In this document: one piece after another, positions 1-8,017 of the stretch
How the letters are laid out: each line of letters opens with the position of its first letter
Numbering within the stretch: the first letter of the stretch is position 1
Virus record (IMG/VR): IMGVR_UViG_3300025853_000146
Span: 1 to 48,580 of that record
Direction: 5' to 3' (one strand)
Source: a virus
DNA length: 48,580 bases
The notes under the pieces: generated by a model
What the model saw: the letters and a program-made list of their open reading frames with translations, nothing else
What the model was told of the DNA's origin: nothing
The model's database searches: none
Made by a program: the position numbers and the translations under genes

Positions 1-744
1 ATGAACGCTGCCGTAGCCGCTACAGCTGGCATGCCTCAAAACGGCTCCGTGGCTGGAGACTTTGATAATGACGGCATCGTTAGCACCAATGACTTGCTTA
101 TATTTTTAAGTAACGTAGGTGCGTCTCCCTCTGATGGAAATACTCAGATTGAGTTTACTAATAACAATGCCGCTACCTTTTCTATTTTTGACTCCAACTT
201 CACATTTGAAAACTACAATACTCAGACCAGTATTGTAACCAACAGCGCCCAGCAGGATATGCAGCAGTATGAGTTTAACACTCCTAGCGTTACGACTTCT
301 ATTGCTCCATATACCTGGCAGGTAAACACTGCTTCAGATAGTATAAAGCTGTACACTAGCAATAGCACTGAGTTTGGGGAGTGGTTTGAAAACGCAGTCA
401 TTGAGATTAAAGAACCGTCTTCTATATACCACAATATCGGCATTACGACGAATCCTGTTTCTTTTGCCGTTTACGTTGAGATAACCAGAGATTACCCTAC
501 AGCCTCAAACGAAACTGATGTTAAAATGATAGTAGATTACCCGTCAGCACCAGAGAATCTTAACCTTCTTATGACGCAAGACGGACCGATTTTTTTTGGC
601 GACGCCTTCAAAAAGGACAGCGGTAATACAGAAAGGCCAAAAGCCGTGACTTTGAAGTTTTATGCTGCTTTTGCAGAGGATGAGTTTGGACTTGTGCAAC
701 AAAGGTTCAACAACTTAAAACTTAAGGTTACTGGGTCAGTATAA
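1..744 (+). CDS. Structural/adhesion protein with dockerin-like calcium-binding repeat (5' end may be cut)
   Basis: The reading frame is open from the first base, so the true start may lie upstream; 247 aa are visible. Residues about 19-40 carry a dockerin/EF-hand-like loop (DFDNDG followed by NDLLIFLSNVG), the same pattern found twice in the metalloprotease at the other end of the late operon. The rest is rich in Asn, Thr, Ser and aromatic residues with alternating hydrophobic strands, as in beta-sandwich surface proteins. It is followed 5 nt later by the long tail-fibre gene, so a role in the adsorption apparatus is likely but inferred. No enzyme motif was seen. Confidence 0.6.
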   Translation: MNAAVAATAGMPQNGSVAGDFDNDGIVSTNDLLIFLSNVGASPSDGNTQIEFTNNNAATFSIFDSNFTFENYNTQTSIVTNSAQQDMQQYEFNTPSVTTSIAPYTWQVNTASDSIKLYTSNSTEFGEWFENAVIEIKEPSSIYHNIGITTNPVSFAVYVEITRDYPTASNETDVKMIVDYPSAPENLNLLMTQDGPIFFGDAFKKDSGNTERPKAVTLKFYAAFAEDEFGLVQQRFNNLKLKVTGSV

Positions 745-749
745 CAGCC

Positions 750-3746
750 ATGGGAAAGATTAGAATTTTTAACGGAAACAATTCCGTCTACATCAGCGAT
801 AGGGCTTATCAGCCAGGATCGCTAACAGCTTCAAACAGAGGTGATGATGTAACAATCGTAAAGAACACAAACAACAAAAGGATTGTTAATGAAATTAGTT
901 ATGACCTGATTGTAGATAAAGATGGAAACGCATGGGGAACCGACGGTCCGTCTACAGTAACGGCTTTAAACAACTATATAGGGGCTACAAACCCTGACGG
1001 TATCATCAAGTCCACTGACAAGATCACAAGCTTGTCGGGAGTCACGGCATCTGACTTTACGCAGAAGCCAGGTCGTATTGTTTTCGTGGGGGACACTGAC
1101 GGTTCGTTAAAAACTTCTGACGAACTCGTTTTATTAGAAGTCGGTGGTCTCAATGTAGGTAGTGGTCTCAATGTAGATGGTGGTCTTTATTTTGTGGGTG
1201 ATAAGACAATAGGGTCAACTGGAACATCAGGCACCATTACAATAGACCCAGCTACGGCAATCAACTTTTTTGGGGAGTACAGCTTCCCTACTACAGACGG
1301 TTCAAGCGGACAGGTACTTACCACTAACGGATCAGGTACGCTTTCGTTTACTACTGGTGGTGGAAGTTCCCCTTGGACAACCTCTGGTAGCGACATCTAC
1401 TACACTACAGGAAATGTAGGAGTGGGGACTACTACCCCTCAAGCGAAGTTAGATATTGACGGTGGCGCAAACGGCCATGTAATATTTCGAAACTCAGGTA
1501 CTGCTGGTGGCAACGGAATAAGACTTGTTAGGTCTTCAGCTAGCGACTGGTCTGGTGTTAACTGGTACGATAATTCTGGTATCACCTGGGCATTTGGCGA
1601 AAACAGTAGCGGTTTTGGCTTGTTTGAAGACGGAGCGGCTGCACAAACTCGGCTAATAGTAAAATCAGGCGGAAACGTAGGTATTGGGACTACTACCCCT
1701 GCTCAGCCGTTGGACGTTGTGGGCAATATACAATCCTCAGCGTATTTATATTTCGGAGGTAGCACTCACTCCTTGAAGATGGTTACCAACAACGGTATCC
1801 ACATAGGAAAATCTACTGGAACTAGTTTAGCCAGTGCGGGCGTAGTTATTGGAGACGGTGCTGGAAGGTTTAATAGTGGCACCGACAGTGTAGCGATTGG
1901 CTCCAACGCAGGATATAGGGGCTCGAATTCAAGCAATCAAATTGCTGTTGGTGAAAGTTCAAACAGCGGTGCTGCATCATACGTTAAGACTTATTCTATA
2001 GGAGTTGGCTCCAATTCTAACTATAACGGAGGTGTCTACACGACTTCGGTCGGAGGTAACACGGGAGCGAACAGCCCTTCATCTTACACTAACTCAGCCT
2101 TTTTTGGGTATCAAGCTGGTCACAGCGGGGGCAATAACAGTGTGTTCGTAGGGTATGAGGCGGGTAAGAGTGATGGAGTTCAGCTTGTAAACGACACAGT
2201 AGCAATAGGACATCAAGCATTAACAGCTTTAACTACAGGTGCTGGTAACACAGCAGTAGGTTATCAAGCCTCTGATGCTATGACTGTATCAGCCTACACT
2301 ACTTCTTTAGGTTATCAAGCATTGAGTTCTGTAAATGCTACGGGCACCACTGCTGATGGCTCTACTGCTGTTGGATATCAAGCATTAACTGCGCTGACTA
2401 CTGGGGAACAAAATACAGCAATTGGTTATCAGGCAGGAGACTCTATAACAACGGCATCTTACAACACGCTACTTGGTTATCAAGCAGGACGGGGACATAC
2501 TAATCTTTTTGGGCTAGTAGCTATTGGTTCTGCTGCTGGTAAAGGAGGGGCTTCATACTCTACGTTTGTAGGGCATATGGCTGGAGCGGGTACATCTGGA
2601 AATAATAATACAGCTATTGGCTTCCAAGCGTTAAACCTTACTACTGGAGGTGGCACAGGAAATGTCGCTGTTGGCAGAAAAGCTCTTGGGGGAACTGGAC
2701 AACTTACTCAAAACGTCGCCATTGGTGAACTTGCAGGTGCGGGGTATGGAAATAAATCTAACAATGTTTTTATAGGGTATTCTGCTGGCTCATCTTTAAC
2801 TACTGGTAGCAGCAATGTTCTAATCGGATATACGGCTGGAAACACCCTTACCACAGAATCCAACAAGCTCTACATAGAGAACAGCAACTCCACCACCCCA
2901 CTGATTTACGGTGAGTTCGATAATGATATCCTGAGAGTAAACGGTACGCTGCAAGTAAACGACCCGTCATCCACTGGTTACGCTTTCCCAACCGCTACAG
3001 GTACGCTTGGTCAAGTGCTTGAAGTTGATGCTAACGGAGACTTAATCTTCGCTACACCATCTCCAGGCGGTGGTACGCCTTTGGCATCTGCCGATCAAAC
3101 ATTAGCGGGTGACCGATTAATTGACACGAACGGGTACAATCTTGAAATTGAACTTGATCCTACAGGAACGGCAGACACGTTTACTATTCACGATGGTACA
3201 CACGACCTCTTCCAAGTAGATACAGGGACTACTGGAACTATCTTCAGTGTAAACGATGTGTCTGGATTACCTAAGCTTACTGTAGACGACTCTGACGGGG
3301 TTACTATCGACAAGTTCAAAGAGGTCAAGTACGAAAAACCATCGAATACAGACTTCTCTTACCAAGGGGATGTAGTATATTTCGGTGCTACTACGGGTAT
3401 GACTCAAGGCGATCTCTACTACTTTAACTCTTCAGGTAACTGGGCTCAAGCAGACGCAGATGCAGTCTCTAGCTCAGGGAGTGTGCTCCTCGCTATTGCG
3501 CTGGGGACAGCTTCAGACACGAACGGAATGCTGCTGAAGGGTACATTCACTATGGCTGCTGGAGCTATCGACGGTACAGAAGCTACGGGTGACGAGCTGT
3601 ACGTAAGCACTACGGCTGGACACGTAACAAGCGATGTGTCTGCATACACAACGGGAGACGTTGTGCGTGTAGTTGGCTACTGTTTAGACGGCACAAACGG
3701 GCAGATTTGGTTTAATCCTTCTAACGACTGGATAGAGCTCTCGTAA
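750..3746 (+). CDS. Long tail fibre / adhesin-like protein with GYQA repeats
   Basis: This 998-aa protein is low in Cys and rich in Gly, Thr and Ser. Residues about 370-720 hold many degenerate repeats of the type TTGxxNTAVGYQAL and NVFIGYSAG, resembling the left-handed beta-roll repeats of trimeric YadA-like adhesin heads and of many Bacteroidota and marine phage fibres. Earlier, two GNVGVGTTTP-type motifs (around residues 223 and 309) look like collar or knob repeats. The last 130 residues form a separate compact domain ending in FNPSNDWIELS, seen by eye as alternating strands. It is likely a receptor-binding fibre. The repeats are also visible as recurring DNA around ggttatcaagca. The stop codon overlaps the next start as TAATG. 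Confidence 0.8.
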   Translation: MGKIRIFNGNNSVYISDRAYQPGSLTASNRGDDVTIVKNTNNKRIVNEISYDLIVDKDGNAWGTDGPSTVTALNNYIGATNPDGIIKSTDKITSLSGVTASDFTQKPGRIVFVGDTDGSLKTSDELVLLEVGGLNVGSGLNVDGGLYFVGDKTIGSTGTSGTITIDPATAINFFGEYSFPTTDGSSGQVLTTNGSGTLSFTTGGGSSPWTTSGSDIYYTTGNVGVGTTTPQAKLDIDGGANGHVIFRNSGTAGGNGIRLVRSSASDWSGVNWYDNSGITWAFGENSSGFGLFEDGAAAQTRLIVKSGGNVGIGTTTPAQPLDVVGNIQSSAYLYFGGSTHSLKMVTNNGIHIGKSTGTSLASAGVVIGDGAGRFNSGTDSVAIGSNAGYRGSNSSNQIAVGESSNSGAASYVKTYSIGVGSNSNYNGGVYTTSVGGNTGANSPSSYTNSAFFGYQAGHSGGNNSVFVGYEAGKSDGVQLVNDTVAIGHQALTALTTGAGNTAVGYQASDAMTVSAYTTSLGYQALSSVNATGTTADGSTAVGYQALTALTTGEQNTAIGYQAGDSITTASYNTLLGYQAGRGHTNLFGLVAIGSAAGKGGASYSTFVGHMAGAGTSGNNNTAIGFQALNLTTGGGTGNVAVGRKALGGTGQLTQNVAIGELAGAGYGNKSNNVFIGYSAGSSLTTGSSNVLIGYTAGNTLTTESNKLYIENSNSTTPLIYGEFDNDILRVNGTLQVNDPSSTGYAFPTATGTLGQVLEVDANGDLIFATPSPGGGTPLASADQTLAGDRLIDTNGYNLEIELDPTGTADTFTIHDGTHDLFQVDTGTTGTIFSVNDVSGLPKLTVDDSDGVTIDKFKEVKYEKPSNTDFSYQGDVVYFGATTGMTQGDLYYFNSSGNWAQADADAVSSSGSVLLAIALGTASDTNGMLLKGTFTMAAGAIDGTEATGDELYVSTTAGHVTSDVSAYTTGDVVRVVGYCLDGTNGQIWFNPSNDWIELS

Positions 3747-4570
3747 TGGCTATTGATAAGGTAACGGGAACTTCTTGGGCTGATTTATCCAAGATAAGCG
3801 ATGTGGCAAAGGCAGACATTGCAAAAGTTGCTGGGCAAGATGCACCGTCTGGGTCTGGTATAGTCACTTCAAGTCTCATTCACCACTATGATGCTTCTTT
3901 GTCTGGTGGAGCAACATCTACACAACTTGTTGACCAAGGTTCAGGGGCTTACAACTTAACATATCGCAATGGCGTAGCACAACCAACGGGCGGTAGCGTG
4001 TGGGTTGCATTTGATGGAACGAACGACTACACAGGTACTGTAGATTCAACTCCCAGCACTATGGTTCCTGTTGACTTGTCTGATTCTTACACTTGGTCAG
4101 CATTCTATGACCACGATTCAAAAAATGGAACGCAGTGTCTTTTTGGGTCTTTTGAGCGATTTAACGATTACACATTTGTTGGTTTGTACATAAGTTACAG
4201 CACTACAAACTCTAACTACAGTATAACGGCTGCGGCACGTCACAATAACAGTCATGTTCAATACTGGAGGGCTAGCGGTTTGACAGCAAATCCAGCGCAA
4301 GCTACTTTTACTCATGATGGAAGCAGGACAGAGGCAGGTGGAACCATATACATCAATGGGGTAGCGCAGACCACTTCGTTAATCATCAATACAGGAAGTG
4401 GCAGTTCCGTAGTAGATTATTCTTTCTCAACTTTTGGTCAGGGAGCAGATGACAACCAGCTTTATTATTATGACGGCTTGATAGGTGAATGCCTTATGTA
4501 CGACGCAGAACTGACTGCTGCACAGGTTCTCCAAAACTACAACGCAAGTAAAACAAAACACGGATTATAA
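3746..4570 (+). CDS. LamG/concanavalin A-like lectin protein, fibre-associated
   Basis: A 274-aa protein with the usual features of a LamG (concanavalin A-like) jelly-roll domain: an N-terminal SSLIHHYDAS stretch, an FDGTNDY strand, an internal INGVAQTT hairpin, and a C-terminal YDGLIGECLMYD followed by LTAAQVLQNYNA. The last two are typical of the final strand and helix of this fold in Bacteroidota surface proteins. It lies in the fibre cluster with TAATG junctions on both sides, so translational coupling is likely. Role: probably glycan or receptor binding at the tail tip (inferred). Confidence 0.75.
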   Translation: MAIDKVTGTSWADLSKISDVAKADIAKVAGQDAPSGSGIVTSSLIHHYDASLSGGATSTQLVDQGSGAYNLTYRNGVAQPTGGSVWVAFDGTNDYTGTVDSTPSTMVPVDLSDSYTWSAFYDHDSKNGTQCLFGSFERFNDYTFVGLYISYSTTNSNYSITAAARHNNSHVQYWRASGLTANPAQATFTHDGSRTEAGGTIYINGVAQTTSLIINTGSGSSVVDYSFSTFGQGADDNQLYYYDGLIGECLMYDAELTAAQVLQNYNASKTKHGL

Positions 4571-4824
4571 TGCATTTCGAAAACAGACATTACGTAGTGT
4601 TCGACCTCACAGAGGTGGACACAATCGACTTCTCAGAGGTCATGGAAACATCGGCAGATACGCTGAGAAAGAACTTAGCTAACACGCAGAGCTTTGTGAA
4701 ATATGAAGGGGACCAACCACCTTCGGTAGTTGCTCTTGCAACAAAGTCACAAGAGTACTCTCACGCAGAGATTCTTGCGTTGCTCGCTGGGACTGAATGG
4801 ACTGACCCTGACGCAGAGATCTAA
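4570..4824 (+). CDS. Small protein between lectin genes, unknown function
   Basis: An 84-aa acidic protein (starts MHFENRHYVVFDL, ends WTDPDAEI). The start ATG overlaps the preceding stop as TAATG and its own stop lies directly before the next ATG, so it is part of the lectin operon. No motif was recognised. Its place between fibre and lectin genes makes a fibre-assembly or chaperone-like role possible, but nothing in the sequence shows this. Confidence 0.65.
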   Translation: MHFENRHYVVFDLTEVDTIDFSEVMETSADTLRKNLANTQSFVKYEGDQPPSVVALATKSQEYSHAEILALLAGTEWTDPDAEI

Positions 4825-5529
4825 ATGGGTGGGTTTGCAAATAACGCACCTATCGTAACTGATGGGTTAGTATTCTATGTAGACGCAGGGAACAGTAAAT
4901 CGTATCCTGGTAGTGGCGGTACGTGGAGTGATTTAGTGGGAGGTAATGATGGTACATTTTCTGCGACCCCCACCACAGGCTCTACTAATGGAGGTAGTAT
5001 TGTGTTTGATGGGGTAGATGATATGTGTACCTTCCCTGGAGCTGCGTCGCCTGTAACTAATGCCATTTCCGTCTGTTTGTGGTATAACGGACACCCAACA
5101 GTAAATAATCAAAGTTTTACTTTTAGGTCGGAACACAGTAGTGATAGTAATCATCGAGAATTCAGCGCTCACCTACCCTGGAATAATGGAAATATTTATT
5201 GGGACTGTGGAAATAATGGAGGCAATACCTATGACAGAATATTTAAAGAGTCCTCTAATGTACACAGAGGATGGAATTATTGGGTTTTCTGGAAAGATTG
5301 CACCTTGTCTTCTACCAATAGAATGAGAATTTATTTAAATGGGTCGCTTTGGCATCAAGGATTGGGAGGCGCTAGAACTATAGGAGCTGCTACGGCATTT
5401 ACAATAGGAGGGTGGAGTGGAGGTAATTATGATAACGGAACATTTTCTAATCTTTCTATTTACAACAGGGCGCTTACTGAAGACGAAATCCTCCAAAACT
5501 ACAACGCCCTTAAAAACAGATTCGTATGA
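4825..5529 (+). CDS. LamG-like lectin protein, copy A of a tandem pair
   Basis: A 234-aa LamG-type protein. Its N-terminal 55 residues (IVTDGLVFYVDAG, GGTWSDLVGGNDGTFSATPTT) and C-terminal 20 residues (LSIYNRALTEDEILQNYNAL) are nearly the same as in the next gene, while the central part differs strongly. This is a tandem duplication with a diverged ligand-binding face. The stop overlaps the next start as ATGA. Probably a receptor-recognition or adhesion subunit (inferred from fold and place). Confidence 0.75.
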   Translation: MGGFANNAPIVTDGLVFYVDAGNSKSYPGSGGTWSDLVGGNDGTFSATPTTGSTNGGSIVFDGVDDMCTFPGAASPVTNAISVCLWYNGHPTVNNQSFTFRSEHSSDSNHREFSAHLPWNNGNIYWDCGNNGGNTYDRIFKESSNVHRGWNYWVFWKDCTLSSTNRMRIYLNGSLWHQGLGGARTIGAATAFTIGGWSGGNYDNGTFSNLSIYNRALTEDEILQNYNALKNRFV

Positions 5530-6218
5530 GCTACAGCTACGGTAAAAGCATAGTGACGGATGGGTTGGTGTTCTACGTGGATGCAGCTAACGATAATAGC
5601 TATCCAGGGACGGGGACTACTTGGTCTGATTTGGTTGGGGGTAATGATGGGACATTTTCTGCAACCCCCACTACAGACTCTGCTAATGGGGGAAGTATTG
5701 TATTTGACGGAACTGACGATACTGTAAGCTTTACTGAATTTTCTACGTCAGGTCTTTCTAATTTTACGTTAGACGTTTGGGTTTATATTGATAATGATCC
5801 ATCAGACGGTACGGTTATAGGGCAGTGGGGTGGTTCAACCTCTAGGTCCTTTTTGATTTGGTGGGACGTTGGAGTTACCGCAAACTTTAGATTTGTTGTG
5901 CAAAATACATCCAGTCAAAACACAATTACCTCTGAGTCAAATGACAACGCAAACAATAACGATTGGAATCATGTGGTGGCAACATTTGACAGCGCTTCAG
6001 AAATTAAACTATATGTAAATAACGTGCTGACAGACACAGTGTCACACGCTTCTACGCCTTTCACATTAAAAACCACCAGCGGCTTCGAGATAGGGGATGA
6101 TTCTAGTAATTTTCGTTGGCTTGACGGAAAGGTGTCTTCCGCAAAGATTTATAACAGAGTACTTTCTGCCTCCGAAGTAACTCAAAACTACAACGCATTA
6201 AAGAATAGATTTATTTAA
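5526..6218 (+). CDS. LamG-like lectin protein, copy B of a tandem pair
   Basis: A 230-aa paralogue of the gene just upstream. The shared start reads IVTDGLVFYVDAAND, TWSDLVGGNDGTFSATPTT, GGSIVFDGTDD, and the shared end reads IYNRVLSASEVTQNYNALKNRFI. The middle (residues about 75-190) has its own sequence, including DWNHVVATFD and an IKLYVNNVLTD hairpin typical of LamG domains. The last codons run into a promoter-like TATCTTTG box. Function: likely carbohydrate or receptor binding in the tail apparatus. Confidence 0.75.
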   Translation: MSYSYGKSIVTDGLVFYVDAANDNSYPGTGTTWSDLVGGNDGTFSATPTTDSANGGSIVFDGTDDTVSFTEFSTSGLSNFTLDVWVYIDNDPSDGTVIGQWGGSTSRSFLIWWDVGVTANFRFVVQNTSSQNTITSESNDNANNNDWNHVVATFDSASEIKLYVNNVLTDTVSHASTPFTLKTTSGFEIGDDSSNFRWLDGKVSSAKIYNRVLSASEVTQNYNALKNRFI

Positions 6219-6219
6219 T

Positions 6220-6227
6220 TATCTTTG
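6220..6227 (+). promoter_or_regulatory. Bacteroidota-type -7 box (TATCTTTG)
   Basis: TATCTTTG fits the Bacteroidota primary sigma -7 consensus TAnnTTTG and lies 17 nt before the ATG at 6245. No TTTG -33 box sits 20 nt upstream, so recognition might need another factor. Confidence 0.45.
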
Positions 6228-6244
6228 CGCTAAACTTTTTAATT

Positions 6245-6520
6245 ATGGCATTTGCATTTGAATCTAAGTCCTGGAGTTTCACAGGAGAAAAAGAGTTTGA
6301 GAACGGTGGATTCACCCTCCTCAACCCAACAGTATCTGTACTCTCAGTGAGCGTACAAGGGTCTAACATCTACATCGCTATGAAAGCAGTAGAGAATAAC
6401 GGTGTGTACAACCACAACCTCAACATCCAGTACAATAACTCTGCTGGTGAGACTAACCTCGACACGATCGTAGACTCAGCGGTAGCTGCGGCTCTCCCAG
6501 ACTTTACACTCGACGCATAA
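6245..6520 (+). CDS. Small beta-rich protein of unknown function
   Basis: A 91-aa protein with alternating short strands (TVSVLSVSVQGSNIYIAMKAVENNGVYNHNLNIQY) and an acidic end. It has its own promoter-like box 17 nt upstream and a strong terminator 21 nt after its stop, so it may be a separate transcription unit between the fibre genes and the basic-protein block. It looks like a small virion accessory protein; the function is not known. Confidence 0.7.
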   Translation: MAFAFESKSWSFTGEKEFENGGFTLLNPTVSVLSVSVQGSNIYIAMKAVENNGVYNHNLNIQYNNSAGETNLDTIVDSAVAAALPDFTLDA

Positions 6521-6541
6521 GATCTCTTAGCGTGACAGAAG

Positions 6542-6565
6542 AAGGCCCCTCGTGGGCCTTTTTTT
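6542..6565 (+). terminator. Rho-independent terminator
   Basis: A 7-bp G+C-rich stem (AAGGCCC / GGGCCTT, loop 6549-6553) is followed by an uninterrupted run of T. It follows the 91-aa gene and precedes the next promoter box by 8 nt. Confidence 0.85.
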
Positions 6566-6573
6566 GTTTTTAT

Positions 6574-6581
6574 TATCTTTG
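6574..6581 (+). promoter_or_regulatory. -7 box 4 nt before a start codon (possible leaderless mRNA)
   Basis: TATCTTTG is followed by CCTT and then the ATG at 6586. If transcription starts about 5 nt after the box, the mRNA begins at the start codon. Two other late promoters (12651, 22039) have the same 4-nt spacing. Confidence 0.5.
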
Positions 6582-6585
6582 CCTT

Positions 6586-6900
6586 ATGGCTGAAGATGTA
6601 AAGAAGAAACTTAAGCGGTTTGGGCTCTCTGGACTCAACAAACCTAAGCGATCCCCTAAGGGGAAGAAGTCGCATATCGTAGCGGTACGAGACGGCGGTA
6701 AAGTAAAGATTATTCGCTTCGGAGAGAGAGGGGCTAGCACGGCTGGTAAGCCGAAGGCTGGGGAGAGCGCACGCATGAAAGCGAAGCGTAAGTCATTCAA
6801 GGCCAGACACAGGAAGAACATCGCCAAGGGTAAGACCAGCGCAGCGTGGTGGGCCAATAAAATCAAGTGGATCGTAATACTTATGCCATGCTTCTTTTAG
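6586..6900 (+). CDS. Small basic phage protein (C-terminus altered by the HNH gene)
   Basis: A 104-aa Lys/Arg-rich protein. The start at 6586 (MAEDVKKKLKRFG) was chosen because a promoter box lies 4 nt upstream; the longer frame from 6532 would begin inside the terminator. The core (KKSHIVAVRDGGKVKIIRFGERG, then SFKARHRKNIAKGKTSAAWWANKIKW) is of a kind common as small basic proteins in marine phages. After WANKIKW, where I would expect such a protein to end, ten extra residues (IVILMPCFF) run into the start of the HNH gene. This suggests the downstream gene arrived by insertion and changed the 3' end. Function unknown; possibly a virion or DNA-associated protein. Confidence 0.7.
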   Translation: MAEDVKKKLKRFGLSGLNKPKRSPKGKKSHIVAVRDGGKVKIIRFGERGASTAGKPKAGESARMKAKRKSFKARHRKNIAKGKTSAAWWANKIKWIVILMPCFF

Positions 6901-7400
6901 ATCTTCCAGAACAAGTTCATCTTGGTGAAGATGGAAGGTGGTATAAGCCTTGTTCTTCTTGCGGTGAAGAGCAATCTTATTTAAGAAGGAATTACGCCAT
7001 TTTTTCTTTTATGGAGGGTAAGCTTTGCAAAAAATGCAGCAATTCAACCCCAGAAAATTGCTCTCATAAGGGGTGGATTAAAGACGTACTTAGATACTCT
7101 TTTGCCAATAAGTTTAAGTCTAGCGCAAAATTAAGAAATATAGAGTGGGCTCTCAGCTTTGATTATTTGGCTGACCTTTTAGTTGATCAGGGTTTCAAAT
7201 GCGCTTTAACTGGATGGGACATAAAAGCAAAAGACGTGTCAAACAACACAGCATCATTAGACAGAATAGATTCATCATTAGGGTATGTAGAAGGCAATGT
7301 TCAGTGGGTTCACAAAATGGTAAATATGTGTAAGCAGGGATACAGTCAGGAGGAATTCTTATCTATGTGTAAGGCGGTGAATGAAAACATCAAACCATGA
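6888..7400 (+). CDS. HNH endonuclease, homing-type
   Basis: A 170-aa protein from ATG 6888 (a GTG at 6867 would add seven residues). Two CxxC zinc-binding pairs lie near the N-terminus (CSSCGEEQ and CKKCSNST). The C-terminal part holds the HNH signature of phage homing nucleases: CALTGWD, then ASLDRIDSSLGYVEGNVQWVH (the D-R-I-D and N-V-Q-W-V motifs), then KMVNMCKQG. The enzyme would cut DNA and promote its own spread. It overlaps the end of the preceding gene, is more A+T-rich than its neighbours, and shares a 4-nt ATGA with the next gene. It probably entered a pre-existing block of small basic genes. Confidence 0.85.
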   Translation: MLLLDLPEQVHLGEDGRWYKPCSSCGEEQSYLRRNYAIFSFMEGKLCKKCSNSTPENCSHKGWIKDVLRYSFANKFKSSAKLRNIEWALSFDYLADLLVDQGFKCALTGWDIKAKDVSNNTASLDRIDSSLGYVEGNVQWVHKMVNMCKQGYSQEEFLSMCKAVNENIKP

Positions 7401-7582
7401 ATGCCGTCAAGTACAATAAGGGCGGTAAGCTCAAAGTTAGCTCGGCCACAAAGTCTGTTCCTGCACCTTCTGGTTTTCACTGGATGGTGGATCGGGGTAG
7501 ATACTTCCTTATGAAAGGAGATTACAAACCACATCCTGGCGCTGTGAAGGAAGCTAAGTTCAAACTCGTCAGCCACTCATGA
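7397..7582 (+). CDS. Small basic protein of unknown function
   Basis: A 61-aa protein with a pattern of Lys and small residues (NKGGKLKVSS, PSGFHWMVDRGRYFLMKGDY, PHPGA). ATGA overlaps link it to the genes on both sides. Short GGK and HWM-type motifs of this kind are common in small marine phage virion proteins, but no function can be given. Confidence 0.7.
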   Translation: MNAVKYNKGGKLKVSSATKSVPAPSGFHWMVDRGRYFLMKGDYKPHPGAVKEAKFKLVSHS

Positions 7583-7770
7583 AAGCAAAGAAGAAATCAA
7601 AGTCTCGCGTAAACGAAGCTGGTAACTACACGAAGCCAGGACTGCGTAAGCGTATCTTCAACAGAATCAAGGCGGGCTCTAAAGGCGGGAAGCCTGGTCA
7701 GTGGTCTGCACGAAAGGCACAGATGCTTGCTGTAGCGTACAAGAAAGCGGGGGGAGGATACACAAGCTGA
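7579..7770 (+). CDS. Small, very basic protein of unknown function
   Basis: A 63-aa protein rich in Lys, Arg and Gly (VNEAGNYTKPGLRKR, then IKAGSKGGKPGQWSARKAQML, then YKKAGGGYTS). This arrangement is a recurrent small-protein family in phages of marine bacteria, usually annotated as a domain of unknown function. The charge suggests nucleic acid contact. It starts in an ATGA overlap and its stop shares one base with the next ATG (TGATG). Confidence 0.75.
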   Translation: MKAKKKSKSRVNEAGNYTKPGLRKRIFNRIKAGSKGGKPGQWSARKAQMLAVAYKKAGGGYTS

Positions 7771-8009
7771 TGGCGTTAGCTAAATCACAGAGAAGTCTCA
7801 AGAAGTGGACTAAGCAGAAGTGGAGAACCTCTGACGGTAAGCCGTCCAAGGGGAAGAAGCGCTATTTGCCAGACGCTGCATGGAAAGCCCTTTCTCCTTC
7901 AGAGAAGGCAGCCACGAATAGAGCGAAAGCCAAGGGTAACAAGAAGGGCAAGCAGTTTGTAAAGCAGCCTAAAGGCATTGCGAAGAAAGTCGCAAAGTAC
8001 AGGTCTTAA
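7770..8009 (+). CDS. Small, very basic protein of unknown function
   Basis: A 79-aa protein starting MALAKSQRSLKKWTKQKWRT at ATG 7770, which overlaps the preceding TGA; the longer frame from 7701 is mostly the neighbouring gene read in another phase. It contains GKPSKGKKRYLPDAAWKALSPSEK and a Lys-rich tail (KKVAKYRS). It looks like the same kind of short conserved DUF protein as its neighbour. Probably a DNA-associated or virion component. Confidence 0.75.
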   Translation: MALAKSQRSLKKWTKQKWRTSDGKPSKGKKRYLPDAAWKALSPSEKAATNRAKAKGNKKGKQFVKQPKGIAKKVAKYRS

Positions 8010-8017
8010 GACTAGCA

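Noticed and set aside
3746-6218. Diversity-generating retroelement acting on the lectin genes
   Set aside because: No reverse transcriptase and no template repeat were seen; divergence is not limited to adenine positions.
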